A DNA stretch of 64,000 nt. Source: Mermis nigrescens. Lineage: Eukaryota; Nematoda; Enoplea; Mermithida; Mermithidae. The DNA is taken from contig JAVLUZ010000811.1 in NCBI GenBank assembly GCA_036768485.1, forward strand, positions 62,001 to 126,000, given 5' to 3'. The notes beneath the pieces are model-generated. The model worked only from the letters and a program-made list of their open reading frames with translations, was not told the DNA's origin and did no database searches. This document shows positions 36,477 through 49,000 of the stretch, one piece after another. Every line of letters begins with the position of its first letter. Positions within the stretch are counted from its first letter, which is position 1. A program made the position numbers and the translations under genes.

Positions 36477-36719
36477 GGTACAATGCAATTTATGATTCAC
36501 ATTCTGGATAGGAGAAATCCACCGCCAAAGCAGTGCATTCAGTTCGGTGATGGCACCTACAAATGGACAGGTGCCGCTTCGATGACAAGTCAGGTTTTGA
36601 ATCACTTGCAGCGAGTATGCCAGCCATATGCTTATCCTCTTCGCAACGAAGTCATTCCCGATGATGACTATTTGGCTTGCTATATTGGCTTTGTGAATTA
36701 TGTCATGGAAAGTTCGTGA
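36477..36719 (+). CDS. Unrecognised cysteine-containing protein, last exon with stop
   Basis: Acceptor TATTTCAG|G, phase 0, open to TGA at 36717-36719: 80 codons and the stop. It starts GTMQFMIHILDRRNPPPKQC, continues IQFGDGTYKWTG, and ends in VCQPYAYP and YLACYIGFVNYVMESS. The phase fits the 31168 exon, so the three exons form one ~263-residue C-terminal open frame. No canonical AATAAA is evident in the next 300 bases. I cannot assign a family. A single-exon gene starting at ATG 36483 is possible but less likely, given the good acceptor and matching phase. Confidence 0.68.
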   Translation, partial: GTMQFMIHILDRRNPPPKQCIQFGDGTYKWTGAASMTSQVLNHLQRVCQPYAYPLRNEVIPDDDYLACYIGFVNYVMESS

Positions 36720-38236
36720 CCTTTCAATTGTCTGATATGTACATATTTACGTGTTTATCGTGGTACCTACATAATCTGTCAGCTCGCTGTTGATTGTAAA
36801 TATTGAGAGATTTGAGTAAGCTTACCATGTACAAGCCTACTGCAGCAAGCAAGACGCACGGATGCCTGTCTCTAGTCTTCGCTCAACAGGCACTCCTTAC
36901 CACACACACATATAGGCGTGGGGTCTGGATCTCTAAATTCGACAGACCCCCAGATTTTTTAGTGATTTTTGAGGCAATTTCACCATTACGCTGCCTCTTC
37001 AAAATTCGTTTGCTGCCCATACATGCTCCATACGTCTTCACTGATTGCATTATGAGAATTCACTATGTTATAGCTTGCATGTCTGTAATGTGCGCAATTT
37101 ACCTTACGTACTTTAATACTGTACCTTTTCAGAAATGGATTTTTCTTTCTGTTCAGGGTTGCCAGGTGCAGGAGAATCTAAAATTTTCAGGAGCAGGAGC
37201 AGGAGAATGCGCTTTTCAGGAGAAATTTCAGGAGAAGTTGTAAACATGCAGGAGAATGCAGGAGAATTTTAAAATGTCAGGAGAATTCAGTGGAATCCTG
37301 AAAATCTAGGAGAATTCAGGAGAATTTTCAAAACTTAAACAGCAAGTTATAATGATTATCATACATTAAGCTTCTTACTGTACTTACTGTAGTTAGTTAG
37401 TTGTATATAATTTTATACTTAGAGATCTTTCACATTAAGAATTTATTTCGTTCATAGTTAAGACCTAAGTGTTAAGTTGGCTAAACTTTACTATATGGTG
37501 TGTACGGAAAACTTGCAGATGTACGTGGAAAGGAACGATATTGATTGAAATGAGGAGGACATGCATAAAGAAAGTGCGGAAAAAAATTTTATGAAAAACG
37601 GACAAATATTGGTGAAGATAGAGTTACTCAGGATAAGCTACATTAAAGTGAGGTATTTTACAGTTTACCAAAAATGTTCCGAATTTGGGCTGAAAACATA
37701 TGTATCTGTCATTTTCAAGGTCGCTGATTACGAAAAAAGGAGTTTTTGAAGAATATGGTGTGAACCGATTTTGCGACATTCCGGTAGAACTGCCATACAA
37801 TTGCGCAAAAACAATACTTTGTGTCACTAAAAGACGCGGAAAAAAATAATAAACCAAATCCATACAAAACTCACAGAGTTACGGTACTTCAAACATCATA
37901 CTTCGACTTTCACCATTTTGAGCCACTTTAAGGAATTTTAGCAGTTTATCAGAGGTTTCCACTTTTTACTAATTAATATTTTCCTGCCATTTTCAAGTTC
38001 GCAGATTACAAAAAATTAAGTTATACTGCGTGGAAACCAAGATTAAAGAAAAATTTTTTTGTAATTTTTGGCTCAAATTTTCAAGAAATTTTTTTTTAAT
38101 TTCACTATTTTTAGCATTGTTTACATCCACTTAAAGATTTCTACTTAAATACGATTAAAACAGCATTTTTGGATTATCTTAAAGTTCCAACCATTTGAAG
38201 ATTCAAACAGTGGAATGCAGAATAACATGTACCCAA

Positions 38237-38335
38237 CTTAGGTCGACCTAAGCATCTATACATCGACCTGAACATCTATACATCGACCTAAGCATCTATA
38301 CGTTGACCTAAGCATCTATACCTCGACCTAAGCGG
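38237..38335. repeat. ~20 bp minisatellite in left arm
   Basis: Four to five units close to CGACCTAAGCATCTATACAT. The inverse array is in the right arm (38955-39060) and a longer array of the same unit is at 46680-46850. Confidence 0.85.
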
Positions 38336-38954
38336 GAGCGACCTCGACCCTAAGCAGCCGAAAACACCTCAGATAAACTAAGCCTAAGCCTAAGTGTCAT
38401 TTAAGCAGAAACTTGAATTTTCACATTATCTAGACAGGAAGAACATGCACAAAATTGTTTTTTTCAAATTTAAAAATTTTCAAACAAAATTTTTTTTCCG
38501 TAAAATAAAAGTTATTTTTCGGGCTAAACTTTACTATATGGTGTGTACGGAAAATTTGCAGATGTACGTGGAAAGGAACGATATTGATTGAAATGAGGAG
38601 GACATGCATAAAGAAAGTGCGGAAAAAAATTTTATGAAAAACGGACAAATATTGGTAAAGATAGAGTTACTCAGGATAAGCTTCATTAAAGTGAGGTGTT
38701 TTACAGTTTACCAAAAATGTTCCGAATTTGGGCTGAAAACATATGTATCTGACATTTTCAAGGTCGCTGATTACGAAAAAATAACTTATTTTACGGGAAA
38801 AAAATTTTGTTTGAAAATTTTTAAATTTGAAAAAAAACAATTTTTTGCATGTTCTTTCTGTCTAGATAATGTCAAAATTCAAGTTTGTGCTTAAATGACG
38901 CTTAGGCTTAGGCTTAGTTTATCTGAGAAGGTGTTTTCGGCTGCTTAGGTCGAG

Positions 38955-39060
38955 GTCGCTCCCGCTTAGGTCGAGGTATAGATGCTTAGGTCAACGTATA
39001 GATGCTTAGGTAGATGTATAGATGCTCAGGTCGATGTATAGATGCTTAGGTCGACCTAAG
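38955..39060. repeat. ~20 bp minisatellite in right arm
   Basis: Four to five units of GGTCGATGTATAGATGCTTA, inverse of the left-arm array, flanked by GGTCGACCTAAGTTGGG. Confidence 0.85.
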
Positions 39061-39712
39061 TTGGGTACATGTTATTCTGCATTCCACTGTTTGAATCTTC
39101 AAATGGTTGGAACTTTAAGATAATCCAAAAATGCTGTTTTAATCGTATTTAAGTAGAAATCTTTAAGTGGATGTAAACAATGCTAAAAATAGTGAAATTA
39201 AAAAAAATTTCTTGAAAATTTGAGCCAAAAATTACAAAAAAATTTTTCTTTAATCTTGGTTTCCACGCAGTATAACTTAATTTTTTGTAATCTGCGAACT
39301 TGAAAATGACAGGAAAATATTAATTAGTTAAAATTGGAAACCTCTGATAAACTGCTAAAATTCCTTAAAGTGGCTCAAAATGGTGAATGTCGAAGTATGA
39401 TGTTTGAAGTACCGTAACTCTGTGAGTTTTGTATGGATTTGGTTTATTATTTTTTTCCGCGTCTTTTAGTGACACAAAGTATCGTTTTTGTGCAATTGTA
39501 TATATATGGCAGTTCTACCGGAATGTCGCAAAATCGGTTCACACCATATTCTTCAAAAACTCCATTAAGTTATAACTATATCCAAATAAGTTTCGTGCTT
39601 CCGTAGTAAATCAATCATTCATTTATTTATTCACTTTATATCACGATGTGCAGAAATACATAGCTTTACACAACGTCTAATTGTTTTTATCAGTTTCATA
39701 TACGTTTGCAAA

Positions 39713-40964
39713 CACCGTTTTTTTCCATTTTTTGGTCTATTTGTCAACCAAAAGTTTGGGAAATGGAAAAAATTTTTGGGCTTGGTTGGCATTTGTGGAA
39801 AATTTTTGTAATGTTAAAAATGCGTTTTAGAGAGTTAAAACTTCAAAGTTTTTCGGCGCTTCGCGCCGAATTGATTAAATTCGTACTTATTAGTAATCCT
39901 TAGGCCGCGCCGCGCCAATTGCAGCATTTTTATCGACAATCTGGTCTAGAACTTCACTACGATTGAAAATCCTTATCTTCTGCACGGATTCAGTTAGTTT
40001 TTGTAATGCAAAAATGCGTTTTAGAGAAGTGAAACTACAAAAATTTTTCGGCGCTTCGCGCCGAATTGAGTTAATTCTTTTTTGTTATTAATATTTGAGC
40101 TGCCCCGCGTCAACTGCAGCATTTTTATCGACAATTTGATCTAGAACTTCACTACGATTGAAAATCCTTATTTTCTGCACGGATTCAGTTAGTTTTTTTG
40201 ATGCAAAAATGCGTTTTAGAGAAGTGAAAGTACAAAAATTTTTCGGCGCATAGCGCCGAATTGATTTAATTTTTTTATTAATATTTGAGCCGTGCCACGT
40301 CAACTGCAGCATTTTTATCAAAAATTTGATATAGAACTTTACTACGATTGAAAATCCTTATCTTCTGCACGGATTCGCTTAGTTTTTGTAATGCAAAAAT
40401 GCGTTTCAGAGAGGTGAAACTACAAAAAATTTTCGGCGTTTCGCGCCGAATTGATTAATTCTTACTTGTTATTGATGTTAAAGCCGCGCCGGCGCCTATT
40501 GCAGCATTTTTATCGATAATCTGGTCCTAGAACTCCACTACAATTGAAAATCTTTACCTTCTGCACAGTTTTTGAAATGCAAAAATGATTTAGAGAGCTA
40601 AAATCTCAAAATTTTCTAGCGCTTCGCGCCATTTAATAAATTATAGTTTTAATTGTCAAAAACGACTTCAGAATTGGCCAAAATGCTTTACTGAAGGAAG
40701 GAAATTCAAGTTTCAACATAAATAATGTTACTGATCGTGATATTCATGTAGAGTGCGAAATTTTTATACAAAAAGTGCATCAAACACTGCTATTGCATGT
40801 GTACATAAAATTTTCCACTTAAAAACACTGATTTTTCAACACAAGCGCTCTATTTTGAACGTTTTTAGACCTCCCAAAAAATGTAGAAAAAAGTCGGAAA
40901 AAGTGGAAAAAAATTTTGGGTTCGGTCTATAATGTCAACCAAATCGCTGGGGAAAAAAACGGTG
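39713..40964. mobile_element. CACCGTTTTTTTCC element, short copy
   Basis: 1252 bp, CACCGTTTTTTTCCATTTT inverted to GGGGAAAAAAACGGTG. 8-bp duplication TTTGCAAA (39705-39712, 40965-40972). The left part is four to five tandem ~190 bp modules, each with AAATGCGTTTTAGAGA, a CGGCGCTTCGCGCCG hairpin and TGCAGCATTTTTATCGACAA. Near 40729-40775 it carries ~45 bp homologous to the endonuclease region of LINE A. Confidence 0.85.
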
Positions 40965-41690
40965 TTTGCAAAGCGCCTATAAACATTTTTTGATATATTT
41001 CAAAACGTAAGGATTTGCTTGCTACTGAAGTACATACAATTAGTAATAAAGTATTATTTATTTTTTCAAAAGACATTGCAAACAGGGCTCTTTTCAGAAA
41101 TTTTTGATGATGTAAGTGCAACTGAAAATTGGCGGTCACTGTTTTAAGCACAGAAACTGTTTTTTCGAATAATGTGTATTGTAAACAATGCGACCTCTTT
41201 AGCTTAGGCCCTTGATCAGTATATCCTGATGAAGATCAGGAATCTGTTATTGAATGTTTGTCAGCTGTTGATGTTGAATAAAATGTTATACTTTGTGGTG
41301 CAGCATTAGTCTTCCATTATTTTTGCATCTGCCTGTATAATGTAGATATGCTCCATGAGCTTTTTGTGAGAGAATTAATGTTCATTATTTAGCCTTGAGT
41401 GTCCTTAGGATTAACAGGCAAGAGATCAGAATAAAATTGTTGGGCGAACCAAGGTAAATTGGCCTGAGCATGCTTGATATGCATGTTTACATACAATTGT
41501 AGATCTGCTGTACAACCTTTCCTGCAAAATATGAGCCAGGAGAATTTTCAGGAGAATCAAAATATTTTCAGGAGAATTGCAGGAGAATTTTTCCCCAATT
41601 TTACCTCTGTGCAGGAGAATCTGAATTTTGGGACCTGGCAACACTGTTTCTGTTGTGTTGCGGTGCGGTGCTGCGGTGTCCGGGGCGGGG

Positions 41691-44600
41691 CACCGTTTTT
41701 TCCCAGCGGTTTGGTTGACATAGACCAGACCCAAAATTTTTTTCCACTTTTTCCGACCTTTTTCCACCTTATTTTGGATGTCTAAAAACATTAAAAATAG
41801 AGCGCCTGGGTTGAAAAAATCAGTGTTTTTTAAGTACAAGACAAGACAAGACAAGAAAGTGTTTATTGTCAGAAAAATACACGAAATTTGATAAAACGCA
41901 AATACATCATAAAATAGTAACTGAACAAAAGGGCATACAAAGATCACGGAAGTGATACAACTAGGTATGCCCCAACAATAAATTTGTAAAATCAATGTTT
42001 AGGAGCTCTTTTTTGAACAAACAAATTTTGGGAGAAGAGACTATTTGATCAGGTAAGGAGTTCCAGATTTTTCGGTTGAGGTGAGCATTGGAACGGACAA
42101 CTGGTAACTTAAGTTTACGACTGTTAACTGATCGGGTAGTTCCTTGACTAAAAATGAAAAATTCATCAGCATCAATACAAGATAAACCATTAATAATTTG
42201 ATACATGAGACATAGACATATGTGAAGACGACGAAGTTCTAAAGAAGGCAGGTTAAGAAGCTTTAGACGTTCAAGATAGGATAAATTGCTATTAAAACCA
42301 AAAAGACGTTTAGTAAATTTACGCTGAACATTTTCAAGACGATTTATATCATTTGCATAATATGGATTCCATACAGAAACAGCATACTCAAGCATGAGGT
42401 CTTACATAAGTAGTATAGGCCCTAACTAAAATATCTTTATCACGAGAAAGAAAAGCTTTGTGTATTAGAAAACAACGAGAAACAGCTTTTTTAATTACCT
42501 ATGTGATTTAAATGTTCCTTACAATTGAGATTGTGGGAAATGTAAACACCCAGATCACGAACGGAACTAATATCATTTGGAATATTTATATTATTCAAAG
42601 AATAAAGCTTTTTTGGATTATTTTTACCAAGATGCAAAACTGCACATTTTTCCGAAGAAACAGGAAGTTGCCAATTTATAGACCAAATATAAATATTGTC
42701 CAGATCTTTTTTGTATTAAATGATTATCAGAAGATGGACCAAAGATTTTGACATCATCGACAAAGAGGTAAATTTTACTGTATTTTATCAAGTTACATAG
42801 GTCATTTACATAGATTAAGAATAAAGTAAGACTAATACAACTACCTTGGGGGACACCACTGCCAACAGGCATGAAGTCACAAAAAACTACGTTAATACAA
42901 ATACGCTGAAATCGACCATGTAAAAAGGATTTGAGCCAATTAAAAAGTAGACCTTTTATTCCATATTTAGAGAGCTTATATAAAAGCTTAGAAAAGGGAA
43001 TTTTATCAAAAGCTTTAGAAAAGTCGATGTAAGCAACATCGACAGGAGTTCTCATTACTCAAAGATACCGTCCAACTGTGTTTACATTTAAGTAGTTGTA
43101 ATTCACAAGACTTTGATTTTAGAAAACCAAACTGAGCAGGAGATAAGAGTCTGTTTGTAGTGAGAAAATCGACAATTTTGGAATTTATCAAATTTTCCAT
43201 GATTTTACTTGATGAGCAGCAAATAGAAATCGGCCTGTAATTTCTTACTAAAGCTGCGTCAACTTTTTTAAAGACTGGGGTTACATTTGCCAATTTCCAT
43301 AAATTGGGGGATAGTGCTAGTCAAAAATGAAACATTAAAGATACTAGCTAAAGGCTCAGCAAGATAATTTGAAGGTTTTTTCAAGAAAAATGACAGAGTC
43401 CATCGGGACCAATAGAAAAAGAACCTTTTATTTGATTTAAAACCAGTTGCACGTTCCAAGCGCCAAAATGAATGGTTTGCAATGCAAACCAGTCATCAAA
43501 TCTAAAAAAGGAAGATGATTATTATCAACAGAAAAAACAGAAGAAAAGTAGTTATTAAACGAACTTACCTTTTCTAAAGATCAGAAACGATTTTGTGGTC
43601 ATGAAAAAGAGGTGGAAAAGAGTGATGATTATTTAACCGATATTATTGACAAATTTATAAAATGATTTCAAACTTTTGTCAGAAAGAAGATTAATTCTTC
43701 AGAAGCAGAGAAATTTTTAATTTCAAAATCCAATTTTTTACAAAAAAAGATTTATATTGATTTTTGTATCAGTGGAGTGATAAAGTTTATGTTTCTTCCA
43801 AAGCATACGCTTTTTAATTAACATTCTTTTAATTAGTTTGGAATATTTACGTTTCATGGGCTTGGGGTGAGTTAATGGGACAAATGCATACATTAAAGAG
43901 TGAAGCACTCCAACAAACAAATTATACATATCATTTACATTAGAACAGGTATCAAAAAGATCAGGCCAAGAAATCTGAGACAGTGCTAGACCTAACGCAT
44001 TAAAATCAGCTTTACGAAAGTTAAGAAAAGATGATCTAGGATTTTGGACTGGCATCAAAAGACAATCAAATATAATTGAATTATGGTCACTATAAGAAAA
44101 AGGAATATCAACTTTTACGTTAGAAATTTGATCAGATGCAAAGAGAAGATCTAATATATTATTATCATGAGTATTTTCTGTTATTAACTGATGTAAACCA
44201 GTGCCCGAAAGTGTGTCGAAAAATAGGGTATTAAGATTATCAGTAGGAACCGAACTTATTCACCAATTGATTTTTGGCAAATTAAAATCTCCTATGATTA
44301 CAAAAGGGAAAGGAACATAACAAGCCCATTCAATACATCTACATAAAATTTCAGCATAAGCTAGATCAAAATCAGGGGGTCGGTAAACCAAAATAAATCT
44401 GATCTTTCTATCAGAATCAAAAATATCAGTTATTTTTGTAGCAAAAACTCCGCGCTCTACAAGAAATATCACGATCAGTATACGTTATTTCTGTTGAAAC
44501 TTGAATTTCCTTCCTTCAATGAAGCATTTTAGCTAATTCTGAAGTCGCTTCTGACAATTAAAAGTATAATCTACTACAAATGGCGCGAAGCGCCAGAAAA

Positions 44601-45326
44601 TTTTGAAATTTTAGCCCTCTAAAACGCATTTTGCATTATAAAAACTAACCAAATCCGTGCAGAAAGTAAGGATTTTCAATCGAAGTGAAGTCCTAAGACA
44701 CAGATTGTTGATAAAAATGCTGCGAATTGGCGCGGCAAGTGGCTTAAACATTACTAACAAGTAAGAATTAAATCGATTCGGTGCGAAACGCCGAAAAATT
44801 TTTGCAGTTTTACCTCTCTAAAACGCATTTTTACACTACAAAAACCAACCAAATCCGTGCAGAAGATAAGAATTTTAAATCGTAGTGAAGTTCTAGACCA
44901 GATTGTCGACAAAAATGCTGCAATTGGCACAGCTGCGGCTTAAGGATTAATAACAAGTAAGAATTCAATCAATTCGGCACGAAGTCGCCAAAATTTTTTG
45001 TAGTTATATCTCTCTAAAACGCATTTTAGCATAACAAAAACTAACCAAATCCGTGCAGAAGATAAGGATTTTCAATTTTACTGAAGTTCTGGACCAGATT
45101 GTCGACAAAAATGCTGCAATTGGTGCTAGCAGGCTTAAAGATGAATAACAAGTAAGAATTAAATCAATTTGGCGCGAAGCGCCAAAAAATTCTTGAAGTT
45201 TTACCTCTCTAAAACGCTTTTTTAACATTACAAAAATTTTCTACAACTGCCAACCAAGCCCGAAAATTTTTTCCATTTCTTAAAATTTTGGTTGACAAAT
45301 AGACCAAAAAGTGGAAAAAAACGGTG
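41691..45326. mobile_element. CACCGTTTTTTTCC element, long inverted copy carrying LINE A
   Basis: Opposite orientation to 39713-40964. Left end CACCGTTTTTTCCC, right end GTGGAAAAAAACGGTG. GTCCGGGG at 45327-45334 recurs at 41678-41685, a likely target duplication separated by five extra bases on the left. The modules with hairpins lie at 44510-45240. LINE A (41838-44500) occupies the centre; its CTTGT tail meets the element sequence ACTTAAAAAACACTG, which in the short copy follows directly. Confidence 0.78.
41838..44500 (-). pseudogene. Dead CR1/Jockey-type LINE (LINE A)
   Basis: 5'-truncated, frameshifted non-LTR retrotransposon read on the minus strand. In order: an endonuclease C-terminal part near 44470-44260 with RFILVYRPPDF and FVIIGDFNLPKINW; linker pieces; then reverse transcriptase with NYRPISICCSSSKIMENLI (43240-43200), VAYIDFSKAFDKIPFSKLL (43030), SGVPQGSCISLTLFLIYVND (42860) and FVDDVKIFG, the catalytic aspartates with V in place of A (42760). 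The C-terminal region has YAVSVWNPYYANDINRLENV (42390) and IWNSLPDQI (42070). The 3' end is a short CTTGT array (41838-41860 on the plus strand as ACAAG repeats) in place of poly-A, as in CR1-like elements. At least five frames are needed, so it is inactive. It lies inside element 41691-45326. Confidence 0.88.
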
Positions 45327-45883
45327 GTCCGGGGTTGCTGAGTGTAAATTTTTAACTCATGAAAGCGTTCAAGGATGGTAAAGCTAAAAAATGGGCACTT
45401 ATTTACTTTAACCCCTATCGAATTTTTGTATCTTTTTTAACATAAGGGTATATGCAACATCATGGTTAATAATTCAATTTTTTTACAATGGCTTCAAATT
45501 CCGATGTTGGGGGCTTTAAACTAGCGGGTCTTCTTATTTACGCGCCACATCAAATGAGCAAACGGCTATTTCTTGGGTCAAGATAGAGATCTCTTATGGC
45601 AATATCCGCAATGCCAGACATGTGGTCCAATGCCAGACATGTGGTCAGCTTATGATTTTTTGCGAAGATCGAAAAAGATTTCGCTGTCAACATGTGGATA
45701 CATTGGACACATATCTCGCAGAATATATGTAGAGAAAGATTTTTAAACACGATGCTTTTCACCACTTATTGGACCGAATCCTTATTTTCTACCCTATGTT
45801 TTAGGTATTTTGTGTTGATTCTGAGACATGGACAAAATAAACGATCCCTGTATTACTTTGTTTCTAATTCTTAGAATCAGGTG

Positions 45884-45952
45884 GCTTAGCCAGTTGGTTA
45901 ACGTGTTGCGCTTTAGAGCGAGAGGTCGGAGGATCGAAACCTGGCAACTAAA
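45884..45952 (+). pseudogene. tRNA-like remnant or SINE head
   Basis: GGCTTAGCCAGTTGGTTAACG is a good A box and GGAGGATCGAAACC a fair B box, with GGTCGGAGG before it. The anticodon arm (CGCTTTAGAGCG) has only a four-base loop, so a normal tRNA cannot form. No clear SINE body or tail was identified. Confidence 0.45.
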
Positions 45953-46066
45953 AAGTTATTTTCTATTTCGGAAAAACCCATGTGTATACCCTAATGTCAA
46001 AAAGATAGAGAAAAATTTACCCTGTAAATACTCTAATGTTGAAAAATATGGAAAAAATTCGTTAGG

Positions 46067-49000
46067 GCATAGGCGTAGCCAGAATTTTTTCCTAGGGTAG
46101 GCAACCATCCTAAGAAATTTTTGACGTCAAACTTCGCGAGAAACATTAGGAGCAATACAAAAACGAAGATGATTTTGCGTTTCTGGTCGAGCTACATGCA
46201 ATGGTGAAAAAAATGAAAAAATTAAAGTGTCATGCATGTCTTTTGTAGTACAAAAGCTATTTGGCTAAACTTAAGAATATGGTACTTTTAGAAAAGGAGC
46301 AAAACGAATACGGCATGCCAAAATTTTTTGCCAAACTGGTAGAACATGATAAATTGAAGCGCGGAAAAACATTTGGTGAAAATCTGAGCCATACTTGCAA
46401 AGTTGCAGGCAACTCTCGATTTGAGTGTTGGGTGGGACGATTAAACGGCTCGATCCAAGGACTTGAACATTTGTCAGAAATAAATTATATGGGCTGAAAT
46501 TATGGAAGGAAGCATAGCAATGAAGGAGAAAAATAAAAAAGGCGCGGAAACCTGTTCGAAATTTTAAAAACTTAAAGAATTTTCATATTTTTTGCATGTT
46601 TTTTCCGGTTTTACTTGATAAGATATACGAAAATAGGCTTAGTATATCTGGAAAGGTGTTTTAAGCTGCTTAGGTTGAAGTCGCTCCCGCTCAGGTCGAT
46701 GTATAGATGCTTAAGTCGATGTATAGATGCTTAGATCAATGTATAGATGCTTAGGTCGATGTATAGATGCTTAGGTCGATGTATAGTTGCTTAGGTCGAT
46801 GTATAGATGCTTACGTCGATGTATAGATGCTTAGGTCGACGTAAATTGGGTATTTACATCTGATTTTGCATTCAGCTGTTTGAATCTTTAAATACTTTAG
46901 TCGAGAAGATGCTTGCTTAGGTCGAGAAGAGGCTACTTAACGAAACCCATAGCTTTTGTAATATTGATCATAGAAGGATGAAATTTTTTTCCGCGCTTTC
47001 TTTCAACATGTTCTAAGTACTGAGCAAAAAATTCGCTCTTCTGAAGATTATTTTTTAGTATCTTGAAAGTGCCATATTCTTAAGTTACTCCAAGCTATTG
47101 CTTAAAGTGCTCGGATGACTGATTTTCAGTACCCAGTGCATGCTCATAATGCTTTAGATTATGCACCAATTAACTCGATTTAACTTTAAATGCTTGAATC
47201 GCGCGTTTGGGGCTAAATATAGATATAGTAACTACTAAATTCTGCGCGAAGCGCCTAAAATTTTTTAGAATTTTGACTAAAAATAAGTTAAAAGAATTTA
47301 AAGTTAATACATTTTTGCCTGGAAAGCCTACACGTTAGAACGTTGTGCTTATAGCCATGATCCTCATTTGCACCACCAAACTTTGATTACTTTTTGCAAC
47401 CTCTAATATTTATTAGCGCACCAACGGATTTCTGTCATTAAATTGTGCAAAAATTTATGAAAGAAAAATTCAGTTCAGTACACAGAATGTACTGATAACA
47501 CTTCTGGGGAATATGGGTGGTGTAAAACCCGCAAAAATCTCAAATACATGCTAAAAATTAATCCTGGGGCCATCGATATTTCGGAATCTAACGGATTCTG
47601 GGGGTACTGAGGTAGAAATTCTGAGGTAGAAATTCATTTTATTACAGAATTGTAAACAAAACAGTGATGGGCGCCAGCGCCAAAACTTTTGCATGTTTTT
47701 GCTATTCTAAGCTTGTGCAGTGCATACCATCGTATCTGCTGCTTAAAAAATTTTCCAAAACTGGGTTTGAGGCGGTGTCGTTTTTAATTTAAAATGAATA
47801 ATTTTGAAGGTTTTTTAACCTTTTCCGAGAGGACTAGAAGAATCCAGCACGGGAGACTTAGCTCATCAGAAAGAGCAATTTTCTAGCTACATATTTACTG
47901 GAAAAAATTTAGAAATACGTTGGAGCCTTAAAGAACGATAGATGAAAACGTCAAAAAGTATAGCATTTTTTCAATATAGCGGCCTCCATTGCGACCATAT
48001 TGGAAAACTTTTGGCTTTCCAAAATGAGCTTAAACATTAGATGGGGCAGCCATATTGCAAAGAAACTAATTGAGATTGCAGGGTGAACTTTTTAGAAACG
48101 TAAAGGATGAAATTTAGAGCCCAAGAATATTTAACTGTTTTGCTAGTTTTCAAAACAAAACAAGACGTGTATACAGTAGGACCATGCAAAGTTTGAAAAG
48201 TTTATAGAGCATAGCATACTGTAGACATAAGCTTTATTAGCACTTTTTTTGGCAATATAATTTCATTTTGGAATTATCTTCTCAAAACATTGCGTTTTAT
48301 TTAAACCTATTAAGTGGTTCTTGTGTTAATCTTGAAAAATAGCCATTTCTTTTATCAGCATTCTTTGATGGTGAGGATGTTTACTGCCTTCGCCCGTAGT
48401 TACTTTGTAGGTGCATAATATTATCTCATTTGCCTTACTTTTCCTGAAAGTCCAATGAATAAAGATTATTCATTGTTCTTAATTTTTGTATGATTATCAG
48501 TGGATGAAAAGTTTGAAAGCATATGTAAATGCAATAATTTTTAAGTTTGTGTGAATATGCTGTGCTATGTACAAGCCTTCACCTCGCTCCCTGGATTCGC
48601 GTCTGGGCTGCTGGGTTTCCATAAGATCAGATCACTGTTTTCTTTGTATGATATTGGCTACTTGTTCTTCCGAAACAAAGTTCAAAATTTTAGGGAAATT
48701 TTGTGTGAAGAGATTAAATATGCTGTATCATTTCAACCTCAGAGGCAGAAATCTTTGCGTCGTAAAAATCCTGAAATCATAAAAATGGCCGGCTGTGTGG
48801 ATAAGAATAACCGAATTTCCTATATTCACGAAAGATTAATATACAAAAGTCTATCATAAAAATTGCCTCGAAAGGCCAAAAAAATTACCTTTTATTAGCA
48901 TAATAGGAACTCTAATTGCATCTAAAGCACTACCAGACAATGAATTTATTTTTATGGTCATTCATAAAATTCGATGAATTACCTGAATGATTCAGATTCT

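Larger units (their letters stand above)
37480..39572. repeat. Inverted-repeat block with a duplicated spacer
   Basis: Layout: D1 (37480-37738), left arm (37739-38520), D2 (38522-38778, near identical direct copy of D1), right arm (38775-39572, inverse of the left arm). Arms match for ~780 bp (e.g. CCGATTTTGCGACATTCCGG at left against CCGGAATGTCGCAAAATCGG at right). D1 and D2 each encode a frame with AEKNFMKNGQILVKIELLRI, which may be coincidental. This is a large cruciform-capable structure inside 37154-41646. Confidence 0.85.
37154..41646. mobile_element. 4.5 kb hAT-like composite, CAGGAGAAT word
   Basis: Ends CAGGGTTGCCAGGTGCAGG and, inverted, ACCTGGCAACACTG. Perfect 8-bp duplication TTTCTGTT at 37146-37153 and 41647-41654. 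Arrays of CAGGAGAAT fill 37168-37335 and 41531-41618. The interior holds an inverted-repeat block (37480-39572) and a nested element (39713-40964). A short frame ending SVYPDEDQESVIECLSAVDV near 41215-41280, followed by AATAAA, may be a protein-gene end, but I cannot identify it. Confidence 0.88.

Noticed and set aside
36905..37023. A seventh CACACCTGGGCG MITE copy
   Set aside because: Only the ends (ATAGGCGTGGGG, TGCTGCCCATACATG) resemble the family; the middle is lost and no duplication is visible.
38237..38335. CRISPR-like array
   Set aside because: Direct repeats are contiguous without unique spacers, and the setting is a eukaryotic mobile element.
41426..41995. 189-codon minus-strand open frame
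   Set aside because: It spans the end of one hAT-like element, its TSD, the start of another element and the LINE tail, so it cannot be an old gene; composition is repeat-derived.
47855..47900. tRNA-like GACTTAGCTCATCAGAAAGAGC
   Set aside because: Resembles a D-arm, but no T-arm follows at the right distance.
48551..48859. 102-codon plus-strand open frame
   Set aside because: No domain, no conserved pattern, and no phase-matched neighbours; kept only as a note.
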